64,000 bases of DNA. Origin: Cryptomeria japonica. Lineage: Eukaryota > Streptophyta > Pinopsida > Cupressales > Cupressaceae. Of this stretch, positions 1-11,039 are shown one piece after another. Positions within the stretch are counted from its first letter, which is position 1; each line of letters opens with the position of its first letter. The stretch covers positions 373,339,009 to 373,403,008 of the forward strand of contig NC_081415.1 in the NCBI RefSeq assembly GCF_030272615.1, read 5' to 3'. The translations under genes and the position numbers were made by a program. The notes under the pieces are model-generated. The model was not told where the DNA came from, made no database searches, and saw only the letters and a program-made list of their open reading frames with translations.

Positions 1-1370
1 CAATCCATAGGTTCATGATGAATTAAGGATAAAGGATCCTCATGTTGGATTATGTCAAAGATATTAGGGGTTGTGATAGAGATGTCAAGGCCTTCAATAT
101 GTATTTCCATGTCTAGAATGATACTCTCATTAGAATGACCTCACGCAAGAAGCTCCTGATCATCCTCAATTAAGTCCAAGTCAACTGAATGTGATCCTGA
201 TTCAAGTGGACTAGTTCCTAACATTTGTCCTGCATACATGTGAACTACATCAACACCTACACCTACTTCTTCCCTTTCAATTTCAAGCTGCTCTTGTTTG
301 TTGTTCCATGATAATGAATATTCTTCGTTCCCTCGATCTCTTAACTGCATTTGTTTTTCCATGCTTGACAAAATTAATACAAATGATTGTTCTTTGGATT
401 ATGTGCTTGAATATGTTGTCTCTTTGTTATGTGAAACAATAACCTCTAGAGCCAGTTTTAGATTGCTACAACACTGCAATGGATTTGAGTCTGCTGAGAT
501 AGTGATTTCCTCCCCATTGTAGGGAAACTTTATGTACTGATGGCATGTTAATGAAATAGATTTCATGTCATGTATCCATGGTCTTCCCAAGAGTATGTTG
601 AATGGTGGTTCCAAATCTAGGACTTGGCATGTTGTGTTTTTCTGCAAAGGTCCCACTCTGATGGGTAATACCACAACTCCTTTAGAGGAATACTCTTCTT
701 CATTATGTGCTTTGATTGTGATGTTTTTTAGGGGATCAACTGTATCCTCTAAATAACCTAGAGCACAGACAAGACTCAATGAGCAAATGTTTAAACTTGC
801 TCCCCCATCTATTAGGACACGTTTAACGAGTGTTTTATGAATGAAGACTTCAATTTGCAAGGAAGCACTATGGGGATGTTGCAAGGAATCAATGCTTGGA
901 TATGAAGTAGATGGGTTTTGAATAGGATCCTCTGAAATAGGTTTGATGGCTATTATGGATATCCCTTGGGGAACATCATCTTTGGGTGTATTGTTTGGTG
1001 AGGATGCTATGGAAGGTTTTTGCACTTTTTTAAGAAGTGTAATAATAGATGCCTTTGGAGAGTTAACTTGCTTATGGGGGGATGAACCATTTCTAGATAT
1101 AGGTGCGCGATTGTGCTCTTTCTCATCCAAATCTTTTAAGGATCTTTTTAATAGTTTCATAAAAGACCCACCTTTCTTTGGATATGTATTTGAATCCTTG
1201 TTAAGTTTTGACATGGTTGGATTTTTGTTTTGAACTTGTTTGATTTCTCTAATATGTTGACTTGTTATGTGTTCTTGTCTTTTGCTTTGGTATGCCATGT
1301 TTCTACGATCTTCATCTATTTCTAATGTTTCAGCGATCTTATGTCTCTGTGCTCTAATTAAAATGGGCAT
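1..1370 (-). pseudogene. gag-pro fragment with retropepsin domain, element A
   Basis: The frame opens at an ATG at 1370 and runs leftward in one phase past in-frame stops at 399-401 (TAA) and 141-143 (TGA) to the window edge. Residues 1-120 are basic and low in recognisable domains. An aspartic protease follows, with catalytic block VLIDGGASLNIC, flap region VVLPIRVGP and the late motif ILLGRPWIHD. The usual D-T/S-G active-site triplet is D-G-G, a known variant in plant Ty3/gypsy proteases. The family role is to cleave the Gag-Pol polyprotein. The acidic stretch after the first stop (371-1) resembles the linker between protease and reverse transcriptase in element B. The stops make this a decayed copy. 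No reverse transcriptase lies in view. Confidence 0.75.
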
Positions 1371-1854
1371 TGTGTTTGATATATTTTTGCGAGATTTAAA
1401 TCTTGCTTAATGTGTCGCAATAAGTGATCAATTGTTGAGGAAATGATCTTTCAAGTGTTTGTGTGTTTGCAAGTTTTTTGATCTTAGTTTTGGAGTGCCA
1501 ATTTTGTGATTTTTGATATGACCAAGTTCAATAGGAATGATATATCCTATGTTAGAGAATGAGGTTATCCTGATCAAGCATTGTAGTTTCATGATTAAAG
1601 GATGATAGATCCTGATGAGAAACTATGTTTGAATGATCAGTTTATCAAAGACAATGTGATGTTGCACTTTAAGGTGTTTGATCTTTAACTTGTTTGAGGT
1701 GAAAACTTGAGACCTTTGTGCGTCTTGTTCTTGAGTCTATTTTGACATAAGATAACCTGATTGAATGACCCAACAAGATGACCTACTCTCTATGTTTGAC
1801 TATTTGAGAAATGGGTTGTTTTTGTTTTCGGATTTTGATGCAGTTTACTAGAAA
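1371..1854. other. Leader spacer, no gene seen
   Basis: This AT-rich stretch between the protease frame and the first 21-bp repeat block has no sustained reading frame. It probably belongs to the internal leader of element A. Confidence 0.5.
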
Positions 1855-2115
1855 CGTTGCTAAAATGACCAGGAACTCTGCTATACTAACTAGAAACGCT
1901 AGCAAACTTACCAGAAATGCTATTAAATAGACCAAAAACACTGGGAAACAAACTAGAAATGCTGACAGATAGACCAAGAATGCTGATAGATAGACCGGGA
2001 ACGCTGCTAAACTGACCAAAAATGCTAGCAAACAAACCAAGAATGCTGACAGATAGACCAGAAATGCTATTCTGTACACCAAAAATGCTGACAGACAGAC
2101 CAAAAACACTAACAG
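1855..2115 (-). repeat. 21-bp tandem repeat block 1 in element A leader
   Basis: About twelve head-to-tail 21-bp units contain the word GACCAAAAATGCT followed by a variable tail such as GACAGACA. Units differ at several positions but keep the 21-base spacing exactly between about 1941 and 2110. Because 21 is a multiple of three and the unit has no stop in several phases, frames stay open on both strands and give heptad-like peptides (for example LSAFLVY). These are unlikely to be proteins. Confidence 0.85.
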
Positions 2116-2379
2116 ACTGTCTAGGAGCTCTGCTTTGCAATACAGTGACTCTAAAGTTCAAATAATGATGTGTAGACTTAGCAAATTAAGTGTTTGAACT
2201 TAGGAGATTTTAATTTTGACCTAACTTTGCAATTTTCAAACTCATAAAATGGATATGTAGACCTAGCAAGTACAAACTAGGAGATCTGATGCTGCAACAT
2301 GAACAATTTTGGCATGTGACTCACAAGAGTTGTTGATTAGACCAAGGGAGCTGACCTTTAGACCAAGAGAGCTACTGTT

Positions 2380-2760
2380 TAGACTAGGAACTCTGCTATA
2401 CTAACCAGAAACACTGCTAAATTGACCAAAAATGCTGACAAACTTACTAGAAACGCTGGCGAACTTACCAGAAACACTGCTAAACTGACCAAAAACTCTG
2501 ATGTTTAGACCAAAAACTTTGATGTGCTCAACCTTGGAGAGTTAATGTTGAAATATGAGAAATTTGACATTCACACCAAGAGAGCTGACATTTGGACCAT
2601 AGGTGCGACTGTTTGAACTGATAGTGCTAATGTTTGGACCCAAAAGAGCTAATGTTTGGACTGTGAATGCAATTGTTTGGATTGATAAAGCTAATGTTTG
2701 GACCAAAAGTGCCAAGGTTTGGATTCTGAATGCGATTGTTTTGATTGAAAGAGCTAATCT
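2380..2760 (-). repeat. 21-bp tandem repeat block 2 in element A leader
   Basis: Units like those of block 1 run to about 2520 (ACCAGAAACACTGCTAAAC type). After a short break they change to a sister unit, GCTAATGTTTGGACCAAAA, between about 2575 and 2760, still at 21-base spacing. Two unit subtypes therefore coexist in one leader. Confidence 0.8.
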
Positions 2761-3864
2761 GTTGTGAAACTTGTGAATTTGACCATTTGAAGTTTGATTT
2801 TTCACTGTTTGTTGTATTTCAATGGATGATATCTTGACTTGACTTACAAACACATAATTTAGATTGTATTTTTGTCCCAAAGGACACATAAAGTGTATGT
2901 TCAAGAAGCTTTAAAGAAAGCCCAAGTTTTCATGGGTTTTGAACAATTGAAAACACATAAATCAGTCTATCCTAAGGAGATTGGCTTCATTATTAGTTCT
3001 TAGCCCACAACTTGGTACCCTGTCAGCTCACACAGCCTTGTCACCCCCTAAAGGGTGCCCATGTTTTTGCCTTTACGAGAGCTAGTGGAGTCCCATTATG
3101 AGCCCAACAATAAGGTCTCAAAAGGGGAGTTCACACATACGCTCAAGAGGGACATATGGTGAGTATCTTAAGGAGAGATTCTTCCCCCTTCATGCACTAA
3201 GAATTTAATAATGTTCGGAGGTAAACCGGGTAGCTTCTAATTTACTTGGAACTAGTAAGGGATCCATTCAACACGTCAGGGTATAAACTCAATTAAGAGG
3301 TCTCCCAGCCTTGAAAACCAAGGTTTGATATACCCAAAGGTATGGAGGAGAGTTGTTCCTGAGCACTATCATTGACTTGATTTTCATCAAATCATGTTTA
3401 TTTTATAGAGGGTTGGAGTACTTGGTGTTAGCCATTCCCACTTGGGTCGTTCCCTTCTCACTAGCCTTAATGGCTAAGAGTTATTACTCCTCGGGAGGGC
3501 AGGCCCGCTAAAGATATGAACTATTGAAAGAAAAGGATGAGTCTGGTTTTCTGATCACCTAAGAAAGGTGAGAGCATACTCGCCTATCATCAAAACACAT
3601 AAGACATGTTTGTTCATTTCCATTGTAATTAGTCTATGTGCCTAATTTAACAAATATAAGTGCAAAATCCCGTGGCTACAAACAAAGTTAGTAGTTTATA
3701 TTGCATTCTTTGACGGCGAAATAGTTTATGACTATGGTCTTTCACAGTGAAATAAGTACCTACAAAACCAACAATCTACAAATTAGGTTCGGGAAAATGA
3801 CAGTCCAGAAGCAGAAATGAGGAATGCAACATACAATATTTGCAAAATCAATAAAAAATTGAAA
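2761..3864. other. Leader segment without gene
   Basis: About 1.1 kb lies between 21-bp repeat blocks. The part from 2930 to 3600 is less AT-rich and contains several cytosine or guanine runs such as TCACCCCCTAAAGGGTGCCC. No reading frame of note and no recognised motif were seen. Confidence 0.5.
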
Positions 3865-4215
3865 ACGCCATCAAATTGACCAAGAATGCCATCATATGTG
3901 CCAAGAATGCTTCTCTGCACACCGGAAACGCTGCTCTGCACACTGGAAATGCTATTTTGCACACCAAAAACATTGTTCTCCACACCAGAAATGCTATCAA
4001 ACAGACTAAAAACACTGACAAATGTGCCAAAAATGCCACAATACATACCAAAAATGCTAAAGTATAGACTGAAAGTGCTAAAGTACAGAAAAACATAAAA
4101 AACAAAGTTGATGAATCTCCTAGAAATGTCATTTGAGGTGTCGAAACGCCACAATAGAGACCAAGAATGCTATTCGAGAGCCCAAGAGAGCTAATCTGCA
4201 CTCCAAAAGAGCTAA
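3865..4215 (-). repeat. 21-bp tandem repeat block 3 in element A leader
   Basis: About sixteen units with the 21-base spacing contain words such as CACACCAGAAATGCT and GACCAAGAATGC. They sit directly beside the PBS-proximal end of the leader. On the plus strand they read as a repeated H-T-x-N-A-x-L peptide and on the minus strand as a hydrophobic heptad. Open frames on both strands are a consequence of the period rather than evidence of coding. Confidence 0.85.
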
Positions 4216-4272
4216 TCAACCTATCAATGAAATTTTCTGTAAGGAAACTTGTTAAAGATCAAAGGGGTTGGG

Positions 4273-4290
4273 CCCCAGAGTGGGCGCCAA
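4273..4290 (-). promoter_or_regulatory. Primer-binding site of element A
   Basis: On the minus strand the sequence TTGGCGCCCACTCTGGGG follows the LTR end after a few bases. It matches the TGGCGCC class of plant Ty3/gypsy primer-binding sites, where a host tRNA 3' end primes minus-strand DNA synthesis. The exact tRNA was not identified. Confidence 0.7.
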
Positions 4291-4294
4291 TTAA

Positions 4295-5356
4295 TGTGAT
4301 GCTAAAAATGTGGTATATAAGAGGCATACACATATAATGAGACAATAAAAACATAATTGAAAAGCTTAATTGAAAACTAAATCAAAGATGCAAACCATAA
4401 GCCTTCCTTGAAATATCTCATTTTCCTCTATTCTTGAGGACCTTGAAGGTGTTGGATTGATGGGCTCTCAGTGGAGCAATGACCTCCAAAGTAGCAACTC
4501 AAGAGTTGAGTAGCTATTTGATCATGATTGACTATGGAGATGATATGAAATGCATGATTTAAGAAACTAGATTAGCATGCTATGATAAATCCAAAAGCTA
4601 ACTACTAGATAATTGAAATGCAAATTGCCTATAGTAATGATGCCTAAATTGATATGAGATGGGATCCATATTGCTCCAAAATGGGGGATATTTATAGGAA
4701 TTCCAAGGCCAAAGCTGAGGTGGCAAGAATCGACAATCCAGATTTGATTCGAAGATATCAAGGGCCAAGATTGAGAAAGTTGAAGAGGAGGTTGGAGGAA
4801 GGGACACTTGTCATCTCTATGGTGACAAGTGTCAAGGAGCCTTGCTCATGAGAGGGGAAGTGTCCAAGGGAGGAGACATGTGGGAAAAGTGTCATGTGTC
4901 TCAAGGAGAGAATATCCACACCATGGGAGGTTAGGATAAGGAGGTTAGAATGTGCAAGATAGGATAGGGTTAGCTAGACCCAAGATTAGATTGAATGGGT
5001 TAAGTTAGGGGATGGTTAGGTTAGGTGGTTAAAATTAGGAGCCATGTGCTCATTTGAATTTAAAAATTCAAATAATTGGAAAATGGTAATTAATCTCAAC
5101 AAACTTGAGTTTGTTAATCTTAAATAGGGATTAGAAGAATTGATTAATATGGGGAGACATTAATTAGTTAAGAATTAATTAATCAAAGGGGGATATGAGA
5201 TGAACTATATAAATAAGTCATTTAGATTTATTTACTAGTAGATGAATAGAGAAATTAATTAAATTGCTTGTGAATTCATTTAATTGGGAAGTGGAATTAA
5301 TCAAATAACTGCTTATTTAATTAACTATATTCAGACCATTTTTAGGTGTATACACA
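4295..5356 (-). repeat. LTR of element A (5' LTR, minus orientation)
   Basis: On the plus strand the segment begins TGTGATGCTAAAAATG and ends GGTGTATACACA, giving TGTG...CACA ends about 1,060 bp apart. The PBS lies directly next to the 4295 end. A TATA-like word on the minus strand (CCTATAAATATC, about 4699-4688) is suitably placed for LTR transcription. The partner LTR is outside the window, so the outer boundary rests on the terminal motif only. Confidence 0.7.
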
Positions 5357-5439
5357 TATCATTCATTAACATTCATTAACACATAAAATTCATTGATTAA
5401 CAAATAATACGATTACAATCATTTATTCTATTTATTTAT

Positions 5440-6775
5440 TTTTGAAGCTATGTAAACAGTAAGTGGAGCATCGTTTTCTTCATCATTTTCCCCCTCTTTA
5501 TTTGTTGTGCCCTCTGCTCATGATCTTAATGTATGCCTAGTCTTGTACTCGTGATGAGGATGCCTAGGCAAAGGGGGCTCTACTACAATAACAAAGAAAT
5601 GGGTTAAATTCATAAGATTTTTATTATTGTTACAAGTATATCATTAATTAAAAGAACATTACATGGGTGATCTTTACCTGATGGGGCCACATCATCTTCC
5701 TGGTCATTTTGTCTAGCCTCATCCTCAACATGTTGAACACCCTCTAAATCCTTTGGAGGTTAAACACACACAAAAGGTTACATTAATCAATACACCAATT
5801 GCAATTAAATTATGTGTTTAAAGGAATAATAGTGGTCCTCTTTACCTAATGGGGGCACATCACGTTCCTAATGTTGTCTACCCTGATCATGCTCCACTTG
5901 TTCACCATGCTCTACATGCTCTAAAATAAAAACAAAAAAGGTTACATTAATTACTACACCAATTTCAATTAAAGATGTTTAATTGTGTTAATAATTTCAT
6001 AAAAAAATTGTATAGCACATGAGTACCTCCAATACCGAGATGCACACCACAACTTTCATCATGTGTCGATTGTGTTCCACCCTTAGCGGGTTGCATTCCA
6101 ATGCCATGTGCATTGTTATCATTGCTTGCTTATTTAAAACAAATATAGTCACTTTAAGTTGGAAATTAACATCGAATAGATTATTGCTCAAGTATTCAGT
6201 TTTAAATAATATTTATTTAGCTTATTTACATGTGTGATGGATGCATCAGAATCTTGTGTTTGCCCACTCAATTCTCTTAGGCATTCAACCACGTCTCCAT
6301 AGCCCTGCTGGAAGGCAATTTTCATGTCATCTTCTATGGGCGCTCTATTGAATTTAGAGCTCTACATTTTTGCTTAATATCATGAATTTTGCATCTATTG
6401 TTTGATTAAAAAAGATTGTCTGCAATTTATTATTTTGATGTGATGTTTCATTTATTGATAATTACAATTTGTGCGCAACTTTCATATAACCACTAGAGCC
6501 AAGTTTGTGTTGCCCATGCTTTTCTATTCTTTCCTTAGTTGCTTTTGATGTGTCGGGCAGCATATGAAAAGTTTGAAATATGTCAGATTATGTAAATATA
6601 AAAAGTAATTAGTACATAATTACATTGTTAATAGTATCACATACCTTCCTTCGCCCAGTGGTGTATGTCATTTCCTCTTTTCAGCTTTCTCCTTTCTATC
6701 TGAAACTAGGTCCTTCCACTCCCTCTCTAGAATCATGGGGGGATTCTCATACTTTATGTTCTTCTCTATATGTGT
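5440..6775 (-). pseudogene. 3' half of an interrupted transposase-like gene
   Basis: Minus-strand exon-like blocks follow one another with plausible GT donors. The block at 6775-6645 encodes an E-N-P-P-M-I...EREWKDLVSDRKEK stretch. A block near 6580-6480 encodes KERIEKHGQHKLGSSGY, resembling the basic H-x-x-GS-x-GY segment of plant En/Spm-type (Transposase_24-like) proteins. A block at about 6365-6230 encodes YGDVVECLRE. Short acidic exons end in GTACTC or GTAAAG donors at about 6027, 5846 and 5679. The upstream half lies at 27402 onward, beyond the Copia stack; across the duplicated CCTAT the reading frame joins without loss. Family assignment is by motif memory and tentative. Stops and frame slips mark it as decayed. 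Confidence 0.5.
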
Positions 6776-6780
6776 CCTAT

Positions 6781-7034
6781 TGTTGGTATTTTGGATATGT
6801 TGATATGGTTTTGTCATTGATGTCAACACTTTTCAACGCTTGTCAACCTTATCAACACTTGGAGATCTTTGATTATGTTCACTGGCAAGTTAGTGACTTA
6901 TCCAGAGTCACTGGTATTTGGTTCACTGGTAGGTTATATTGTTCACCGACACTTGGAATGACTTGGAGACTACCTGGTTATGTCGAAGACATAATGTGAT
7001 CACATGGTTTTGGTGATACAGTTATTGGACTATT
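6781..7034 (+). repeat. Copia-1 5' LTR, first part
   Basis: This matches the start of the 3' LTR at 26332 (both begin TGTTGGTATTTT or TGTTGGTATTTTGG and continue through GTCATTGATGTCAACACTT). It is interrupted after CTATT at 7034 by Copia-2 and resumes at 20984. Confidence 0.9.
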
Positions 7035-7298
7035 TATTGGCATATGCACACTCCAATGAGACATTATAGGTGATTAAAGGTTTTATCATTGATGGAAACC
7101 TTACAATCATATGGCACCGGCAAGGCATTACACCGACACTAGCAAGATCAGACTTTACACTAGCACTCAGACCACCGGCACTGGTAGAGAAAGGAACCAT
7201 ACTGGCACAGAGGTCGACGGGATTTTTGTTATATTATTGTAGAATCTTTGTAAGCCGACTTGGCATCATTGTAAAATGACTCTTATATAAGAGAGATC
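7035..7298 (+). repeat. Copia-2 5' LTR, first part
   Basis: This aligns with 20204-20478 of the 3' LTR, including the shared TATATAAGAGAGATC end, where Copia-3 inserted. A TATATAA word lies at about 7284-7290. The 3' LTR carries a short extra TTTTTTCTTTATTATT stretch absent here. Confidence 0.88.
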
Positions 7299-8768
7299 TG
7301 ATAACTCAATGATGAACGGATAGTACAAACCTAGTACTGAGAGGGGGGGTGAATCAGTACAGACAAAAATACAGTCCTAAACTGGTTTGACAGTAGATAC
7401 TTCAAATGACTGGCAAGCAATGACACCGGTTTGAAATAGAGTGCAACTGGTAAAGCTAGGAATGACTGTGACAAGCATTAACCAGTTACTCACTTAGCTT
7501 TTCACTCAACTCAAGACTACACTACCATTTCACCCTTATGCATAAGCAGGTAATCTATCATCAGATCATAATAACAGCTAGTTCAACATGTTTTATTGAT
7601 AGGCATAAAACACAGAACCATCATAAGCTTGACAAATAATAGGAAAGCATCACAAGATAAAAGCATCACACATGACACACATATTTTTCACGTGGAAACC
7701 CAACTGGGAAAAACCACAGTGGGGATGAATACCCACAAGCTATTTTGAACTCTTTAAAAGTCCGCTCTGTTAGGAGCGTTGTCCGGTTAGAGACATTACA
7801 ATAGGTTCTGCTAGGAACAGATCCTGTTAAAGATCACCCGATTAAGGGTTAAATCCTGTTAAAGGTTACCTTGTTAGAGGATTTCAAGAACTCAATAGCT
7901 AAAGGATTTCAAACTCAATAGCTTTGAATTACCCTGTTAAAGGATTTACAGCAAGCCGGTTAAGGCTACCCTGTTAAGAGATTTTCCAACTATTGAGGTG
8001 GTTAGAGATCAACAGGTATTACAATGATCTAGTAACAACACTCAATGCCAATGCAGATCCGCTTAAGCTCCTCTTCACCTTCTGCACTTACACTCTGCAG
8101 GTATCACTTCTCTCCTTTTGGTTTGGCAAGAATTACGTATCCTTCTCTCAGATACACACACACAACTTTTGCCAATAACCTTAGAAAGAGACACAACATC
8201 AACCTTATAGGAAAATAGATAAGTTGGTAGCATAAACCCTAAACCCTAAACCTGTTAGGTTAAGGAATTCAAACGGTTCAATTCTGACCATTGAGAACAC
8301 TCCATTAATTGCAATAGTCTTGATCCAATCTCAAGACATTCTCCATCATCCATTTTCACCGATTTCATGGCGGCTGATAACCCATCACACGTTATCACCA
8401 TTTTACAGACTTCACACATTCTCGAGGTAGATAGGAACAATCTCCTTCATGCAAGATCCTTCATGCACACAAGGATGACATGGCAACATGATATGTTCTT
8501 CATTAAAATGCTAACTCATCACACAATGTCATCAGTTGAGCCACACAGGCTTGAAGCACTTCATTCGGAAACCCTGAAGTTGAGACTACCAACTGGTAGT
8601 CATACAATGCTTCCATGTGTCGGTTCCCATAACCATATTCCAGTTCACCTTGAACAAGTACACCACTTCACTTTGGCACAAATGTCGGTTCTCACCTCTT
8701 CAGCATATTGACATCAATGACAACATACAATGTCTTATGTCCTCATACTAGTTCACATAATGCCAACA
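7299..8768 (-). repeat. Copia-3 3' LTR
   Basis: On the plus strand it begins TGATAACTCAATGATGAA and ends CATAATGCCAACA. It includes a telomere-like double AAACCCT motif at about 8235-8255. Reading frames at 7993-8178 and 8255-8711 recur in the partner LTR and are not genes. Confidence 0.92.
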
Positions 8769-8783
8769 ATCTTCCCCTTTGGC
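8769..8783 (-). promoter_or_regulatory. Polypurine tract of Copia-3
   Basis: The minus-strand sequence GCCAAAGGGGAAGAT lies directly before the TGTTGGC start of the 3' LTR. This is the usual primer site for plus-strand DNA synthesis. Confidence 0.8.
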
Positions 8784-9013
8784 ATTGATGGCAATATACA
8801 AAGATATCTCTTTGCTTCACATCTTCTCCCCCAATTTCTGCAAATATTTTCTTCTCTTCACATCTTCTCCTCCTTTGACAACAATGCCAAAGTGGAGGCA
8901 CAGGCTTCCCTGTTCCATTATGATGCTCCCCCTGAGGAGTAGCATCCTTCAACACATCAATCCAAAATAAATTTGACTATGCACTACCTGAATGATGTGG
9001 AGCATATGGTTTT

Positions 9014-9701
9014 AGTTTACCTCCTCAAGGGGCAACACCCCTAATTTACCTCTTAAGTGCATAAATGTCATCTTTGGGAGAGGCTTGATGAATATGTCTG
9101 CTAACTACTCCTTACTGGAAACATGTTCCAGTGCAATCTCTTTGTTTTGAACCTTTTCCCTTAAGAAATGATACTTAAGCTCAAAGTGCTTGGTTCTAGA
9201 ATGTAAAACCGGATTCTTGGAGATATTAATTGCACTAATATTGTCACAAAATATACTTACCGATTCAGATATAGGAACTTTGAAGCCATTTAATACATGC
9301 TTCATCCAAATTGTTTGAGTGCAGTTCATGAAAGCTATAACATACTCCACTTCCACTGTAGACTGAGAGATACAACTCTTCTTCTTACTCATCCATGAGA
9401 CCAGTCTACCACCAAGAAAGAATGCACCACCGGTTGTTCTTTTTCGGTCATCTATATTTCCTGCCCAATCAGCATCTATGTATACTTTCAAGTTGAAATC
9501 CTTGCTATAAGGATACCACAATCCATAGTCAATAGTTCCCTTCAAATACCTAAGAATCCGCTTGACTGCAACCAAGTGAGATACTCTTGGGCTTTTTTGG
9601 AATCTTGCAGTAATGCCAACTGCATGTGCAATATCTGGTCTGCTATGCACTACATAATGCAACTTACCAATCATTGATCGGTATTCCTTCTCATCAACCA
9701 A
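9014..9701 (-). pseudogene. Copia-3 RNase H domain and pol end
   Basis: The C-terminal part of Pol degrades RNA in the RNA-DNA hybrid. Visible are the reverse-transcriptase tail SRPDIAHAVG, then YIDADWAGN with the first catalytic aspartate, STVEVEYV holding the conserved glutamate region (STAEAEYV in relatives), CDNISAI with the third acidic residue and the family end motif ADIFIKPLP. An in-frame TAG interrupts the region just after HVSSKE near 9105, and another stop separates this block from the reverse transcriptase at 9701. The phase is otherwise shared with the upstream block. Confidence 0.9.
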
Positions 9702-11030
9702 TTATGAGTCATCTTCTTTAGATAGTTTACAACCGGTCACCATCGGAGTGCCAACCGGTTTGCTATCTTCCATGCCAAAGGTCTTCAACACCTCTTTGAC
9801 ATACTTGGACTGAGTGATAAAGATTCCATCCTTCATCTTTTGGATCTGTAGTCCAATGAAGAATTTAATCTCCCCTATGAGTGACATTTCAAACTCTTTC
9901 TTCATCTCATCTGCAAACTCATGACTCATCTTGTCATCTCCACCAGAGATAATGTCATCAACAAATACCTCACAAATCAGGATCTGATCTCCTTCAAACT
10001 TCAAGTAGATATTACTATCTTCACTTGTCCTCTCAAATCCAATCTTCACAAGATGAGAATGCAAACGTTCATACCATACCCTAGGTGCCTGCTTTAGTCC
10101 ATATAAGGCTTTATGTAGCCTACATACCATGTCACTATCTTGAGATAAGGAAAACCCATCTGGTTGCTCAATATACACCTCCTCTTCAAGTAGACCATTT
10201 AGGAATGCAGATTTCACATCCATTTGATATACTTTGAAACCTTTAAAAGCTACATATGCAAAAAGCATACGGACTCCTTCCAATCTGGCTACAGGAGCAA
10301 AGGTTTCTCCATAGTCTTCTCCTTCTTCTTGAGCATATCCTTTGCACACTAATCTGGCTTTGTTCCTAATCACTATGCCATCCTCATTCAGCTTATTTCT
10401 GAACACCCATTTAGTACCAATGACATTTTTGTCCTCCGGTCTGGGTACCAAAGACCATGTACCATTTTTCTCTATCTGGTCAAGTTCCTCTTCCATTGCC
10501 TTGATCCAGTCTTCATCCTTATGTGCCTCTTTGAATGATTTAGGCTCAAATTCAGAGATCATACATGAGTTTTCTCTGACCTTTCTTCTTGTAAGGATTC
10601 TTGCATCCTTATCTCCTATGATATGATTAGGATCATGATTCAGCTTGACATACCAAGGAATGGTCTTGATGGATTCCTCTTGCTTCTCTTCTTCATCCTC
10701 ATCTCCATCAGTATCAACATCTACATTTTCCGGTGTAGGAACATTGTTACTGGTACTCAGTTGGCTGTCAATCGGTTCCCATAAGGTTGCAACCGGTTCA
10801 TTCACCACTTGCTCACTGTAGGTTTCCTCAATTTTCTCAGAGGTTTCATCAACTCTTACATTGATGCTTTCCATAATTCTCTGAGTCTTATTGTTGAAAC
10901 ACTTGAGAGCTTTTCTCTTGGTGGAATATCCTAGGAATATTCCCTCATCACATTTCACATCAAATTTTCTCTGGTGTTCACTCCTCTTGATGTAACATTT
11001 GCTACCAAACACTCTAAAGTAGCTGACCAT
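9702..11030 (-). pseudogene. Copia-3 reverse transcriptase
   Basis: This 442-residue open stretch includes the integrase C-terminal GKNK-like segment ([19 protein letters not shown]), an acidic linker, then the copia reverse transcriptase. It contains W[17 protein letters not shown], [39 protein letters not shown] and the catalytic core FVDDII (YVDD in most relatives, so the first residue is F). The enzyme copies element RNA into DNA in cytoplasmic particles. Length and motif order match functional copia enzymes, but stops on both sides of the block make this copy inactive as a polyprotein. Confidence 0.93.
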
Positions 11031-11039
11031 AGGTGTCTT

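Larger units (their letters stand above)
1..5356 (-). mobile_element. Ty3/gypsy element A (Tat-like), truncated by window start
   Basis: Reading right to left, the element shows one LTR (5356-4295), a primer-binding site, a leader of almost 3 kb carrying many 21-bp repeats, and a frame with a retropepsin (1370-1). The protease closely resembles that of element B near 60745 (same IDGGA, VVLPIRVGP/IVLPIRVGP, ILGRPWI and KYPYNG blocks), so the two belong to related families inserted in opposite directions. No gag capsid-like domain is visible between the PBS and the protease, so this copy or family has lost gag or replaced it with leader repeat. Polymerase and the second LTR would lie beyond position 1. 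The target-site duplication cannot be tested. Assignment to the Tat clade is inferred from similarity to element B. Confidence 0.8.

Noticed and set aside
1783-4219. Hydrophobic heptad-repeat proteins on both strands
   Set aside because: A 21-bp period without stops opens frames on both strands; they do not extend beyond the repeats.
6625-7279. Frames at 6625-6999 and 7070-7279 as genes
   Set aside because: They are LTR sequence of Copia-1 and Copia-2, partly fused with flanking exon sequence.
7993-8711. Short proteins at 7993-8178 and 8367-8711
   Set aside because: They lie inside the Copia-3 LTR and recur in its partner at 13897-14634.
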